Positions 9,637 to 17,139 of a DNA stretch of 64,000 nucleotides are shown here, piece by piece. The stretch is from Saccharomonospora azurea NA-128 (GTDB lineage: Bacteria > Actinomycetota > Actinomycetes > Mycobacteriales > Pseudonocardiaceae). The position numbers and the translations under genes were made by a program. Position 1 is the stretch's first letter; each line of letters begins with the position of its first letter. Under the pieces are notes generated by a model. The model had not been told where the DNA came from and did no database searches. It saw nothing but the letters and a program-made list of their open reading frames with translations. The stretch spans positions 3,408,368 to 3,472,367 of the forward strand of contig NZ_CM001466.1 of NCBI RefSeq assembly GCF_000231055.2, given 5' to 3'.

Positions 9637-11613
9637 GTGACGCTGCGGGTGGCGGTGGACTTCGGGACATCGAGCACCTGTGTCGTCGCTTCGGTTAACG
9701 GTCGCGAACCTCAGGTCGTGGTCGTCGACAGCCAGCCGATCATGCCGTCCGCGGTGTACGCGGCGCCGGACGGCACGCTCTTCGTCGGGCAGGAGGCCGA
9801 GCGGCAGGCCGCCGTCGACCCTTCGCGTTTCGAACCGCATCCGAAGCGGCGCATCGACGAGGGGGAGTTGCTGCTCGGCGACAGAGTGCTGAGTGTCGTC
9901 GATGTCGTCCACGCCGTGTTGCGGCGCGCGGTGTCGGAGGCGCGGCGTCTCGCCGGCAACGTCGAGGTGTCGTTGCTGGTGCTGACGCATCCCGCCGAAT
10001 GGGGTGCGCTGCGCACGCGCTTGTTGCGTCAGGCCGCGGGACGACTCGCCCACGAGGTGGCGTTGGTGCCCGAGCCGGTCGCGGCGGCGGTGTACCACGC
10101 GTCGACCTTCGCGCCGACCGAGGTGAATCAGGAGCGGACCGTCGAGTTCAGCGGCCACCCCGGCGACACGATGGCGGTGCTCGACCTGGGTGGCGGCACG
10201 GTCGACGTCAGCGTGGTGCGCCGCGCCCAGATGAACGGGCAGAACCGCTTCGAGGTGCTGGCGACCCGCGGCGACGGCACGTTCGGTGGCGCGGACATCG
10301 ACCAGGCGCTGCTCGAGCACGTCGGTTCTCTCGTGTCCCAGGCCGACGTTGATGCCTGGGAGCAGCTGGTGCAGGGGCGCGAACTGGCGGACCGGCGACG
10401 TCGACGGGTGTTGCGCCAGGACGTCCGAGGCGCCAAGGAGACGTTGTCCCGCCACGCCTATACCGACGTGCCGATGCCGCCGCCGTTCGCGGACGCCCAC
10501 GTGACGCGTGAGGACCTGGAACGGCTCGTGCGGACACCGCTGGGGCGGGCCGCCGAGCTGACGAAAGGCACGATCGAGGAAGCGGGGCTGCGTCCCCAGC
10601 AGTTGACGGCCATCTTCCTCGTCGGCGGGTCGAGCCGGATTCCGATGGTGTCGAGGCTCGTGCACGAGCGGACGGGAGTGGTCCCGACCACTCTCGATCA
10701 GCCGGAGACCGTCGTGGCCCGTGGTGCGCTGCGCGCGGTGCAGGTGCTGCCGGACCGCACGGGAGTGCTGCCGGGCACGATGGCTGCGCGATCGGCGGGT
10801 GCGAGGACGTCGCGTGGTGACCACCGCACCGAAGTGGTGGTGAAGCCGAGCATGCCGCCGCGTGCCACGATCCCGCCGCCCGGTCGACCGGTGATGTCGC
10901 CGCCGGGTGGACTTCGTGCCGCAGCCCCGCTCGCCTCGCCGGGAGGCGCCGCACCACTCGGGCCGCCGTCGGGCTCGGTGCCGTTCGCTCCGCCGTCACC
11001 GCCGCGTGGGCAGCCGTTGCCCGTGCAGTCCCCAGAGCAGCCGACGTCGCAGGCGGGTTCGCGACGGCGACGGCACCGAGTGATCATCGCGGCGATCGTG
11101 ACCGTGGTGGCACTCGTGGCCACGGCGGTCGCACTGACTCTCGCGATTGCCGAGGGGGGTGACGAGCAGGGGGCGGAGGGGCGCACCTACGCGCAGTACT
11201 CGTACAAGTTCGTCGCCCCGTCGGACTGGACGCAGACCGCCGACAACGTCGAGGCCCGCCAGGTCGTGGTGAAGCCGCAGGAGGCGCAGAACGCCGCCGA
11301 CGACGATCTCGTTGTGGTCCAGGAGATCGTCCTGCCGTACGACGGGGAGGCGCAACGACAGCGTTTAGCCCGCGAACTGCGGGAACTGACCGGTGCGACG
11401 CCCGACGTGTACTCCGACTTCTCGGAGCACTACGAGTACGCGGGCCGCGATGTCATCCACTACCAGGAGGACAAGCCGGCTGCCACGGTGCACTGGTACG
11501 TCCTCGCGCGCGGCACCGCCCAGGTGAGCGTCGGCTGTCAGGAGGCGCAGGCGCCGACGCGGGTCCGCACCGCGTGCGAACAGATCGTCCGGACCCTCGA
11601 ATTCACCAACTGA
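9637..11613 (+). CDS. Hsp70-like actin-fold protein with type VII secretion-associated C-terminal domain (Rv3446c-like)
   Basis: The N-terminal about 375 residues are a DnaK/actin-like ATPase fold: phosphate-1 motif VAVDFGTSSTCV (residues 5-16), VPEPVAAAV, phosphate-2 motif AVLDLGGGTVDVSVV and adenosine motif IFLVGGSSRIPMV. A Pro-rich linker follows, then a basic stretch and a membrane helix (HRVIIAAIVTVVALVATAVA, about residues 487-506). The last about 140 residues resemble the C-terminal domain of Rv3446c-family type VII secretion-associated proteins. It lies between eccC and esxU, where M. tuberculosis has Rv3446c, so it probably serves ESX-4. Its biochemical role is not known. A diverged palindromic repeat lies in the coding sequence at 11360-11382. 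GTG 9637 is preceded by GGGAG. Confidence 0.88.
   Translation: MTLRVAVDFGTSSTCVVASVNGREPQVVVVDSQPIMPSAVYAAPDGTLFVGQEAERQAAVDPSRFEPHPKRRIDEGELLLGDRVLSVVDVVHAVLRRAVSEARRLAGNVEVSLLVLTHPAEWGALRTRLLRQAAGRLAHEVALVPEPVAAAVYHASTFAPTEVNQERTVEFSGHPGDTMAVLDLGGGTVDVSVVRRAQMNGQNRFEVLATRGDGTFGGADIDQALLEHVGSLVSQADVDAWEQLVQGRELADRRRRRVLRQDVRGAKETLSRHAYTDVPMPPPFADAHVTREDLERLVRTPLGRAAELTKGTIEEAGLRPQQLTAIFLVGGSSRIPMVSRLVHERTGVVPTTLDQPETVVARGALRAVQVLPDRTGVLPGTMAARSAGARTSRGDHRTEVVVKPSMPPRATIPPPGRPVMSPPGGLRAAAPLASPGGAAPLGPPSGSVPFAPPSPPRGQPLPVQSPEQPTSQAGSRRRRHRVIIAAIVTVVALVATAVALTLAIAEGGDEQGAEGRTYAQYSYKFVAPSDWTQTADNVEARQVVVKPQEAQNAADDDLVVVQEIVLPYDGEAQRQRLARELRELTGATPDVYSDFSEHYEYAGRDVIHYQEDKPAATVHWYVLARGTAQVSVGCQEAQAPTRVRTACEQIVRTLEFTN
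11360..11382 (-). repeat. Diverged palindromic repeat inside the Hsp70-like gene
   Basis: AGCGTTTAGCCCGCGAACTG matches the repeat family within the coding sequence and is read as QRLARELR. It may be chance similarity or an old in-frame copy. Confidence 0.45.
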
Positions 11614-11624
11614 CACCGGCCCTC

Positions 11625-11650
11625 ACCGCGTTTCGCAGGCAGAACGCGGT
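11625..11650 (+). repeat. Palindromic repeat copy between the Hsp70-like gene and esxU
   Basis: Perfect 8-bp arms ACCGCGTT and AACGCGGT around TCGCAGGCAG, 12 bp after the stop of the Hsp70-like gene. It could form the 3' hairpin of that transcript. Confidence 0.85.
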
Positions 11651-11811
11651 GTGCTGGCCCCCGGTTCCACGCTGGTTCCCGCTGTCGCGTTCACGCTCGC
11701 AACTACTTGACCACTTTGGGCGACAACGCGGAACCGGACATGGCACTGTCTCCGTCGTAGAGCCAGTACCAACGAAGTACGGCACCCACGAGCGAAGGGG
11801 GTAACACCCAA

Positions 11812-12129
11812 ATGGCAGGCGGTTTTACCGGGACTCCGGAACAGTTCCAGCAGGCGTACCAGGACGTCGACCAGATCAAGGGGTCGATGGACCAGAACCT
11901 CAACCAGCTGCGCAACAACATCGAGGCGACGCAGGCCGGCTGGCAGGGTGCGGCGGCGAAGGCCTTCCAGAACGTGATGGCCGCCTTCGACGAGAAGACC
12001 CGCAAGCTGAACGAGGCGCTGGGCAACATCGGTGAGCTGCTCCAGCAGTCCGGTGTCAAGTACCAGCAGGCGGAAGAAGAGCAGAACTCCGCCATCAGCA
12101 ACATCGGCAACGCGCTCGGCGGCCTCTGA
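11812..12129 (+). CDS. esxU: WXG100 secreted protein, EsxU-type ESX-4 substrate
   Basis: A 105-residue helical-hairpin WXG100 protein with WQG at residues 44-46 and the C-terminal secretion motif YxxxD/E (Y83 to E87). It is predicted to form a heterodimer with the next product and leave the cell through the EccB-C-D complex. ATG 11812 follows GAAGGGGG. By position (after the Rv3446c-like gene) it corresponds to M. tuberculosis esxU (Rv3445c). The 195 bp upstream hold a repeat copy and probably its own promoter, which would let substrates be made in excess of the machinery. Confidence 0.9.
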   Translation: MAGGFTGTPEQFQQAYQDVDQIKGSMDQNLNQLRNNIEATQAGWQGAAAKAFQNVMAAFDEKTRKLNEALGNIGELLQQSGVKYQQAEEEQNSAISNIGNALGGL

Positions 12130-12177
12130 TTCACCGCCCCTCGGCCATCAACGAGCTTTCACTGATCGGGAGGAACA

Positions 12178-12465
12178 ATGTCTGACGCCATCAAGGTCGA
12201 TTACGCCACTATCCACACCGCTGCTGAGGACTGCCAGCGCACCGGGGGAGAGCTGGACGCTCTGTTCGAGGACCTCAAGTCCCGTCTGGCTCCGCTGGTC
12301 GACACCTGGAGCGGTGAGGCCATGGAGGCCTGGCAGCAGTGCCAGAACGAGTGGAACCAGTCGCTCGACGAGATGAAGCAGGTCCTGGCTCAGATCGCCA
12401 CCGCCCTGCCGCAGATCGCCGACGGCTACCAGGCCACCGACAAGGGCATCCAGGGGATGTTCTGA
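12178..12465 (+). CDS. esxT: WXG100 secreted protein, EsxT-type ESX-4 substrate
   Basis: This 95-residue WXG100 protein has WSG at residues 44-46 and YxxxD at residues 84-88 (YQATD). It is the partner of the preceding EsxU-type protein, 48 bp away, with GGGAGGA before its ATG. Both partners carry a YxxxD/E-type tail here, whereas in many ESX pairs only one does. A strong terminator follows, so esxU-esxT end the ESX-4 transcript. Confidence 0.9.
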   Translation: MSDAIKVDYATIHTAAEDCQRTGGELDALFEDLKSRLAPLVDTWSGEAMEAWQQCQNEWNQSLDEMKQVLAQIATALPQIADGYQATDKGIQGMF

Positions 12466-12480
12466 TCCGGACTCATGGCG

Positions 12481-12510
12481 AACCGGGCTCGCGGCTGCGG
12501 GCCCGGTTTT
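12481..12510 (+). terminator. Rho-independent terminator after esxT
   Basis: AACCGGGC pairs with GCCCGGTT, with an inner CGC/GCG pair around GGCT, followed by TTTTC. It starts 16 bp after the esxT stop. Confidence 0.88.
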
Positions 12511-12548
12511 CTCGTTTCAGCGCCCCTGTGCGTGTCCGATGTGGAGAC

Positions 12549-13064
12549 TCAGTGCGGGGCGCCCACTTCGTACTGGGGTTTGTCGTTGAGGACGCGGATG
12601 CTGACGGTTCTCGGCTTGCCGGCCACGTCGACCGTGCAGTCGAAGGTGTGTCCGGCGGCGATCCGCTGGTTCTCGGGACAATTGACGTTGCTGACGTCCT
12701 GCTCGCCGTAGCTGTCCTGGAGCACGGTGGCGACGCCTTCATGGAGTGACTCCTGGTCGAGCACATCGCCGGTGAAGACGCCGCTGAACCACGCCGCCGC
12801 GCCTCCGCCTGCCAGCACGACGAGTGCCACGGCCCCGATGATCCACGGCTTACGTGACTTGCTGCGGTTCGCGGGCGGCTCGGCGTCGAACGCTCCGAAA
12901 CCGCCGTAGTCGGAGGAGAAGGATCCACCGAACGACGCAGGTTGTTGCGGTTGCGCGGGGTAGGCGTGTGGTTGTGGGGCGACGGGCTGGGGAGTCGGCC
13001 CGCTGTGAGGTCCCTGCTGACCCTGCGGCTGCCACCACTGGGGCGCGCCAGGCGGCTGTGTCAT
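12549..13064 (-). CDS. DUF4333 membrane-anchored protein
   Basis: 171 residues. A Pro/Gln-rich cytoplasmic N-terminus (MTQPPGAPQWWQPQG) is followed by a basic stop-transfer and one membrane helix (IIGAVALVVLAGGGAAAWF, about residues 74-92). The extracytoplasmic DUF4333-like domain has two conserved cysteines (VNCPENQ and FDCTVDV) that could form a disulfide. Its function is unknown; DUF4333 proteins are common actinobacterial envelope proteins. It runs opposite to esxU-esxT and is downstream of the lipoprotein gene by 39 bp, so the two are probably co-transcribed. Confidence 0.8.
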   Translation of the reverse strand: MTQPPGAPQWWQPQGQQGPHSGPTPQPVAPQPHAYPAQPQQPASFGGSFSSDYGGFGAFDAEPPANRSKSRKPWIIGAVALVVLAGGGAAAWFSGVFTGDVLDQESLHEGVATVLQDSYGEQDVSNVNCPENQRIAAGHTFDCTVDVAGKPRTVSIRVLNDKPQYEVGAPH

Positions 13065-13103
13065 CTGCGTTCCTCGTGTACTCGTCCGGACCTGCGGGGT
13101 TGT

Positions 13104-13991
13104 TCACTCACGGCTGCTGGTGATCTCCGCCATCGCGTCGTAGAAGTCGTCGATCTCCTTGTCGGTGGTGAGTTCCGTCACCTTGTCGGAGGGCGGCACG
13201 TCCGGAACCTCGTGCTCGGTCGGTGGTTCGAGGACTTCGTAGTGCTGTTTGATCTCGACCTCGTTGCCGTTGTCGGACAGCAGGCCCTTCATCTCGATCT
13301 CCTTCAGATCGCCTTCCGGGCTGAGCACGATGCGGGTCTCGATCGTCTTGTCGAGAAGGGCGTCGGGGATCTCTTCGAGCAGCCAGTCGGGGAGGACGAC
13401 GATGCGTTCCTCCAGGAAGATCCGCAGCGGCATGCCGATGGTGAGCTCGGTGCTGCCGTCGGCGAGGCTCTTCGCGGTCTTGTCCACCTCGTTGCTCTCC
13501 ATGGACCGGTTGACCGCATGGAAGATCTTGCAGACGGTGAGGTAGCCGCCCCAGAAGCAGATGTCGAGCCCCTTGCCCCGGTAGGGCATCGACACCCACG
13601 GGGTCGGAGCGAGTGACTCGTAGTCGGGCCCGAGCAGCGTGTACTCGACGTCGCTACCCGCCGGCAGGAGGAAGTCGCGGTAGTCGGCGGAGTTCCGGTT
13701 GGAGTGGTTCTTGTAGAAACGCGTGGGGGGACTGCCGACCTGGATGGCCGTCACCGTGTTGTCGCTCTTGAGCTCACCGACGCGCATGAACGAGTGGAGC
13801 CGGCTCTTGCGCGGTTCGTTCTCGCCGAGGTCGTCGGTGAGGCGCTCGAGAGTCGAGGAGAACTTGACTCCGACGTACTTGGCGACGTCGTCACCGTCCG
13901 GAATCGGCTCGCCGACGCGTCCGGTCGCGCAACCGGCCGCCAGCAGTACGACGGCGCCCAGCGCGATGACTCTGCGCAGTCCTTGTCTCAT
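13104..13991 (-). CDS. Predicted lipoprotein of unknown function
   Basis: 295 residues with a short basic N-terminus (MRQGLRRV), a hydrophobic core and a lipobox LLAAGC with the lipidated Cys at about residue 21. The mature part is hydrophilic and acidic with a conserved-looking segment around DICFWGGYLTVCKIFHAVN, which holds two cysteines. I do not recognise the family. It is divergent from rplM and probably the first gene of a two-gene operon with the DUF4333 protein. Its place beside ESX-4 may be coincidental. Confidence 0.78.
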   Translation of the reverse strand: MRQGLRRVIALGAVVLLAAGCATGRVGEPIPDGDDVAKYVGVKFSSTLERLTDDLGENEPRKSRLHSFMRVGELKSDNTVTAIQVGSPPTRFYKNHSNRNSADYRDFLLPAGSDVEYTLLGPDYESLAPTPWVSMPYRGKGLDICFWGGYLTVCKIFHAVNRSMESNEVDKTAKSLADGSTELTIGMPLRIFLEERIVVLPDWLLEEIPDALLDKTIETRIVLSPEGDLKEIEMKGLLSDNGNEVEIKQHYEVLEPPTEHEVPDVPPSDKVTELTTDKEIDDFYDAMAEITSSRE

Positions 13992-14177
13992 TGTCGATCC
14001 CCCCGGGGTGTTGTGTCGCGCCCGCTGGCGGAAAGACTAGTATGTCGGAGGGCGCGGACCCCCCGGGTTCACCTGCCTCTCGGCGACCGGGTATCTTCAC
14101 TTGTTGTTGTGCGCGCCCGAGCAGCACGCGCCAAGCCGCATTGACCCTGAAGCAACAGTTGACGACGAGGTAGACCC

Positions 14178-14630
14178 TTGCCCACGTACAGCCCTAAGCC
14201 CGGCGATGTCACTCGTGCCTGGCACGTGATCGACGCCGAGGATGTCGTGCTCGGCCGGCTGGCGACCGAGGTCGCTACGCTGCTGCGCGGCAAGCACAAG
14301 CCCACCTACGCCCCGCACGTGGACACCGGTGACTTCGTCATCATCGTCAATGCTGACAAGGTGGCGCTCACCGGGAACAAGCGCGACCAGAAGTTCGCGT
14401 ACCGCCACAGCGGTTACCCCGGTGGCCTGAGCAAGCGCTCGTTCGGCGAGCTGCTCGACACCCGCCCGGAGCGACTGGTCGAGAAGGTCGTGAAGGGGAT
14501 GCTGCCCAAGAACAAGCTGGGCCGTGCCCAGGCGAAGAAGCTCAAGGTCTACGCCGGGCCGGAGCACCCTCACGCCGCGCAGAAGCCCCAGCCGCACGAG
14601 ATCACCAAGATCGCTCAGGTGACCCAGTGA
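14178..14630 (+). CDS. rplM: 50S ribosomal protein L13
   Basis: The 150-residue product begins [20 protein letters not shown] and has the L13 signatures [37 protein letters not shown] and GYPGGL. The start is a TTG at 14178 preceded by GACGAGG. The rplM-rpsI pair is the universal arrangement. rpsI overlaps it by 4 bp (GTGA), so the two are translationally coupled. Confidence 0.98.
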   Translation: MPTYSPKPGDVTRAWHVIDAEDVVLGRLATEVATLLRGKHKPTYAPHVDTGDFVIIVNADKVALTGNKRDQKFAYRHSGYPGGLSKRSFGELLDTRPERLVEKVVKGMLPKNKLGRAQAKKLKVYAGPEHPHAAQKPQPHEITKIAQVTQ

Positions 14631-15115
14631 GTGAGGAACAGTCTGTGACCAGCACCGAGACCGAGACCGCCGTCGACGCGGTCGTGACCAGCGAGACGCC
14701 CGCCGCCCCGAAGCCGTCTCGGGCTGCCGGTGGCACCGCGCAGACGGTCGGCCGTCGCAAGGAGGCGGTCGTTCGGGTGCGTCTGGTGCCCGGTAGCGGC
14801 GAGTTCAAGCTCAACGGCAAGAGCCTTGAGCAGTACTTCCCCAACAAGGTTCACCAGCAGCTGATCCGTGAGCCGCTGGTCACCGTCGAGAAGCCGGAGT
14901 CGTTCGATATCCACGCCAACCTCGACGGCGGCGGCATCTCGGGCCAGGCCGGTGCGCTGCGCCTCGCCATCGCGCGTGCGCTCGCCGAGATCGACGGCGA
15001 CGACCGCCCCGCGCTGAAGAAGGCCGGCTTCCTCACCCGTGACGCTCGCTCGACCGAGCGTAAGAAGTACGGTCTGAAGAAGGCCCGCAAGGCGCCGCAG
15101 TACAGCAAGCGCTGA
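14627..15115 (+). CDS. rpsI: 30S ribosomal protein S9
   Basis: 162 residues. A lineage-specific Thr/Glu/Ala-rich N-terminal extension (about 40 residues) precedes the S9 core ([55 protein letters not shown]). It ends in the typical basic tail KAPQYSKR, which reaches the P-site tRNA. The GTG start overlaps the rplM stop. Confidence 0.98.
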   Translation: MSEEQSVTSTETETAVDAVVTSETPAAPKPSRAAGGTAQTVGRRKEAVVRVRLVPGSGEFKLNGKSLEQYFPNKVHQQLIREPLVTVEKPESFDIHANLDGGGISGQAGALRLAIARALAEIDGDDRPALKKAGFLTRDARSTERKKYGLKKARKAPQYSKR

Positions 15116-15126
15116 TTCGTGCTTTC

Positions 15127-15167
15127 CCAAACGCCCATCCGTTCGCCGGGTGGGCGTTTGGCCTTTT
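15127..15167 (+). terminator. Rho-independent terminator of rplM-rpsI
   Basis: CCAAACGCCCA and TGGGCGTTTGG form an 11-bp perfect stem 12 bp after the rpsI stop, followed by CCTTTT. Confidence 0.93.
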
Positions 15168-15225
15168 CCGGGCCGGTGTGGTGTCGCTGCCGCCGGCCCT
15201 CGACGATGGTCGCCTCCGTCGTCTC

Positions 15226-15251
15226 ACCGCGTTGTGTGGGGAGAACGCGGT
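15226..15251. repeat. Degenerate palindromic repeat copy upstream of glmM
   Basis: The arms ACCGCGTT and AACGCGGT are perfect, but the centre (GTGTGGGGAG) is changed from the family form. Arms intact with a mutated centre suggest that the ability to pair is what is kept. Confidence 0.6.
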
Positions 15252-15345
15252 CGAGTGGCTGATGGGGGCACAGGCGCGCATCGTGGAATCGCTAGGTTGT
15301 TCTGGTCGGTTCGCACGTGCTCGCGATGACGGAGGTCGACGAATA

Positions 15346-16680
15346 ATGGCTCGCCTATTCGGCACAGACGGGGTTCGCGGCCTCGCCAACGACGAGCTCA
15401 CCCCCGAGTTGGCGCTGGCGGTGGCCGCCAGTGCGGCGCGGGTGCTTTCCGCCCACGATCGGTCGCATCGGCCGGTGGCGGTGGTGGGGCGCGATCCGAG
15501 GGCGAGCGGCGAGATGCTGGAGGCCGCCGTCGTCGCCGGGTTGGCGTCGGCAGGGGCGGACGTGCTGCGCCTCGGGGTGTTGCCCACCCCGGCGGTCGCC
15601 CACCTCGTCACGGAGCTGTCCGCCGACCTCGGGGTTATGATCTCGGCGTCGCACAATCCCATGCCGGACAACGGCATCAAGCTGTTCGGCGATGGCGGCC
15701 ACAAGCTTCCGGACGGCATCGAGGACGAGATCCAGCACGGTTTGAACGCGCCCGGTCCCCGGCCGACCGGTGCCCAGATCGGGCGGGTCACGGATGTCAC
15801 CGACGCCGTCGACCGCTACGTCGCCCACCTGCTCGAAACCACGTCGACGTCGTTGGCGGGGCTTCGCATCGTGGTGGACTGCGCCAACGGTGCGGCGTCG
15901 GTGGCCGCGCCGGAGGCCTACCGGAAAGCGGGCGCGGAGGTCATCGCCCTGCACGCCGAACCGGATGGTGTGAACATCAACGACCGGTGCGGCTCCACAC
16001 ATCCCGACGTCCTGGCCGCGGCGGTGGTGGAACACGGTGCGGACCTCGGCATCGCGCACGACGGTGACGCCGACCGCTGCCTCGCCGTGGACGCCGACGG
16101 ACAGCTCGTGGACGGCGACCAGATCATGGCGGTGCTCGCGGTCGCCATGGCCGAGGCGGGCGAGCTCGCCGACGACACGCTGGTGGCCACGGTGATGAGC
16201 AACCTGGGTCTGCACCTGGCGATGAAGGACCACGGCATCGCCGTGCGCACCACGGCGGTGGGCGACCGGTACGTGCTCGAGGAGCTCCGGGCCGGCGGCT
16301 TCTCGCTCGGCGGGGAGCAGTCGGGCCACGTGGTGTTGCCCGGCCATGCCACCACCGGCGACGGGCTGCTGACCGCGCTGCAGGTGATGAACCGCGTGGC
16401 GGCGACGGGAACGTCGCTGCGCGAGCTCGCGGCGGTGATGCGGAGGCTGCCTCAGGTGCTGGTCAACGTGCCGGTCACGGACAAGACCGCCGTGGCCGAC
16501 GCCGCCGAGGTGAAGGACGCTGTCGCGGCGGTGACGGGGGAGTTGGGGGACGAGGGCAGGGTGCTGCTGCGGCCGTCCGGTACCGAACAGCTGGTGCGCG
16601 TGATGGTGGAAGCACCGAACGCCGACACCGCCCAAGCGGCGGCCGACCGCCTCGCCGGAGTGGTCGCCTCGGTGGGTTGA
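15346..16680 (+). CDS. glmM: Phosphoglucosamine mutase
   Basis: GlmM converts glucosamine-6-phosphate to glucosamine-1-phosphate for UDP-GlcNAc and peptidoglycan synthesis. The 444-residue protein starts [15 protein letters not shown]. It has the active-site phosphoserine loop [14 protein letters not shown] (about residues 99-112), the Mg-binding DGDADR motif and the C-terminal phosphate-binding loop [17 protein letters not shown] 15346 has GGAGG 10 bp upstream. glmS lies about 5 kb downstream, so two steps of the same pathway sit together, as in M. tuberculosis. Confidence 0.97.
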   Translation: MARLFGTDGVRGLANDELTPELALAVAASAARVLSAHDRSHRPVAVVGRDPRASGEMLEAAVVAGLASAGADVLRLGVLPTPAVAHLVTELSADLGVMISASHNPMPDNGIKLFGDGGHKLPDGIEDEIQHGLNAPGPRPTGAQIGRVTDVTDAVDRYVAHLLETTSTSLAGLRIVVDCANGAASVAAPEAYRKAGAEVIALHAEPDGVNINDRCGSTHPDVLAAAVVEHGADLGIAHDGDADRCLAVDADGQLVDGDQIMAVLAVAMAEAGELADDTLVATVMSNLGLHLAMKDHGIAVRTTAVGDRYVLEELRAGGFSLGGEQSGHVVLPGHATTGDGLLTALQVMNRVAATGTSLRELAAVMRRLPQVLVNVPVTDKTAVADAAEVKDAVAAVTGELGDEGRVLLRPSGTEQLVRVMVEAPNADTAQAAADRLAGVVASVG

Positions 16681-16833
16681 GGGCGAGTTCCGACGTCTCG
16701 GCCAGCCTGGAAAGCGCCAATCACCCCCGCGACGAGCTGATCAGTAGGTAACCTCTCCGTGTGTCTGTGAACGCCCCGCGTGGGCGGGTCGCAGCCGTAG
16801 GCAAGTCGTCGAGAGAGCGCGCGAGGGGGCACC

Positions 16834-17139
16834 GTGGCGGGCGGGCAGACCGTCGATCCGGGCAAGTTGAATGCGGCGGGCAAGGCTTACGAGCAGGTGG
16901 GCGAGGAACTGGTCGACGAGGCGAGCCGCATCGAGACGGGTGTGTCCAGCGCACAGTTCGGCAAGGCGTGGACTCATGCCGCCTCGCACTACGCCGATGC
17001 GATCAAGCTGTACAACGATCGCTTGAAGAGCCACGGGGAGAAGGCCGCGGACTTCGGTGATCGCCTCGGCAAGGCGGCGAAGTCCTACGAGGATGGCGAG
17101 GCTGTCAGCACCGACATGATCGCGTCGAAGCAGGTGTGA
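16834..17139 (+). CDS. Small EspC/WXG100-like helical protein (Rv3440c position)
   Basis: 101 residues, predicted helical hairpin (AYEQVGEELVDEASRIETGV, then YADAIKLYNDRLKSHGEKAA). Length and style fit ESX_EspC/WXG100-type secretion partners, but there is no clear WXG in the turn, so the family is uncertain. GTG 16834 is preceded by GAGGGGG. It is coupled to the next gene by a 4-bp GTGA overlap. The slot between glmM and glmS is that of Rv3440c-Rv3439c in M. tuberculosis, supporting a linked function. Confidence 0.7.
   Translation: MAGGQTVDPGKLNAAGKAYEQVGEELVDEASRIETGVSSAQFGKAWTHAASHYADAIKLYNDRLKSHGEKAADFGDRLGKAAKSYEDGEAVSTDMIASKQV

Noticed and set aside
3827-9670. A 1947-codon open frame on the minus strand opposite eccC
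   Set aside because: It is the shadow of eccC: its sequence is Arg/Pro/His/Val-rich with no domains, and its frame lies against a well-supported gene. Very high GC makes long spurious frames common.
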